From the NCBI GenBank assembly GCA_945827465.1, contig CALZOH010000193.1, positions 1-5,918 on the forward strand: 5,918 nucleotides of DNA. Direction: 5' to 3'. The notes under the pieces were generated by a model. It saw only the letters and a program-made list of their open reading frames with translations. It did no database searches and was not told the origin of the DNA. The translations under genes were made by a program, and so were the position numbers. Each line of letters begins with the position of its first letter. Position 1 is the stretch's first letter. The DNA comes from an uncultured Prevotellaceae bacterium. Its GTDB lineage: Bacteria; Bacteroidota; Bacteroidia; Bacteroidales; Bacteroidaceae. Shown here piece by piece: positions 5,500-5,918 of the stretch.

Positions 5500-5918
5500 G
5501 AACCTTTGCATGGCGGTTTTGCGTATGGAACAATTGGTCCTTGAACCTTTGCATGGCGGTTTTGCGTATGGAACAATTGGTCTTTGAACGTTTGCATGAC
5601 GGTTTTGCGTCATGTACAAAAGGGCCTTGAACGTTTGCATGACGGTTTTGCATCGTGAACAAAAGGGCCTTGAACGTTTGCATGACGGTTTTGCACGTGT
5701 GCAAAAAGGGCTTGAAGTTAGTTCATGGGGATTTTGCACGAGTACAAAAGGGTATTGAAGTTGGTTCAAGGTGTTTTGCACGTGTACAAAAAGGTATTGA
5801 AGTTAGTTCAAGGTGTTTTTGCACGTGTACAAAAGGGTATTGAACGATGTAAAAATGGTTTTGTACAGTGAACAATTTGGGTATGAAGTGACTTCAAGTC
5901 GTTTTTGCGCAGTGTACA
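5500..5918. repeat. tandem array of ten about 43-bp units, continuing past the window edge
   Basis: Units start (at the G of GAA) at 5500, 5543, 5586, 5629, 5672, 5714, 5757, 5799, 5842 and 5885, giving periods of 43,43,43,43,42,43,42,43,43; the tenth is cut by the edge. Each unit has GAA(C/G)..., then a TTTTG...CAAAA dyad with 8-9 bases between the arms (the right arm is weaker, CAATT, in units 1, 2 and 9), then a G-rich end before TTGAA. Units 1-2 differ at one base in 43. Units 3-5 share GAACGTTTGCATGACGG. Units 6-8 share GAAGTT(A/G)GTTCA. Units 9-10 are more diverged. Further symmetry includes a CATGACG/CGTCATG hairpin (5595-5614), a TTTTGCAC/GTGCAAAA palindrome (5689-5706), and TTGAA-N5-TTCAA dyads (5755-5769, 5797-5811). 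Open frames exist across it, but the period is not a multiple of three and the same peptide recurs in all three frames, so it is non-coding. Function unknown. Confidence 0.93.

Noticed and set aside
5423..5781. Minus-strand repetitive open frames (peptides with recurring QNRHA-type motifs) across the array
   Set aside because: The 43-bp period shifts the frame each unit, so the same peptide appears in three overlapping frames. This is a by-product of a repeat lacking stops, not a repeat protein.
5500..5918. CRISPR array
   Set aside because: The period is only 42-43 bp, there is no constant 25-37 bp repeat separated by unique spacers, and similarity extends over the whole unit with subfamilies. 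No cas gene is visible.

Overview
The window comes from a Bacteroidales-type bacterium (Bacteroides, Phocaeicola, Parabacteroides or a close relative). The clearest evidence is the promoters. Three intergenic regions carry perfect matches to the Bacteroidetes -7 element TAnnTTTG (TATCTTTG, TAACTTTG, TATCTTTG), and no gene start has a convincing Shine-Dalgarno sequence. The gene content, a CDP-sugar polysaccharide operon, fits this assignment but does not prove it.

Layout. Positions 1-4195 hold a minus-strand surface-polysaccharide locus. In transcription order (right to left) it contains a family 2 glycosyltransferase (4195-3284), a 108-bp gap with an internal promoter, glucose-1-phosphate cytidylyltransferase rfbF (3175-2393), CDP-glucose 4,6-dehydratase rfbG (2387-1317), an extended-SDR sugar-nucleotide reductase/epimerase (1320-409), and the N-terminal half of a transketolase-like enzyme (403 to the window edge). 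The last four are packed with gaps of 5 bp, a 4-bp ATGA overlap, and 5 bp, so they are almost certainly one transcript. Positions 4246-4398 hold a minus-strand tRNA-Gln(CTG) with its own promoter and an intrinsic terminator. A divergent promoter then drives a plus-strand exported alpha/beta hydrolase (4519-5346). From about 5412 to the end of the window there is no credible gene. Instead there is a tandem array of about 43-bp units, at least ten of them, running off the right edge.

How the genes work together. RfbF and RfbG convert glucose-1-phosphate to CDP-glucose and then to CDP-4-keto-6-deoxyglucose. The SDR enzyme probably reduces or epimerises a keto sugar derived from it. The transketolase-like protein suggests that a two-carbon unit is handled in the same pathway, possibly to build a branched sugar. 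The glycosyltransferase would add a sugar to the growing polysaccharide. The hydrolase is transcribed away from this locus and is probably unrelated.

The most unusual element is the array. Its 42-43 bp period is close to four helical turns. In the distal units two different dyad motifs alternate about every 21 bp. The units fall into ordered subfamilies. It is not CRISPR, and because 43 is not a multiple of three it is not a coding repeat.
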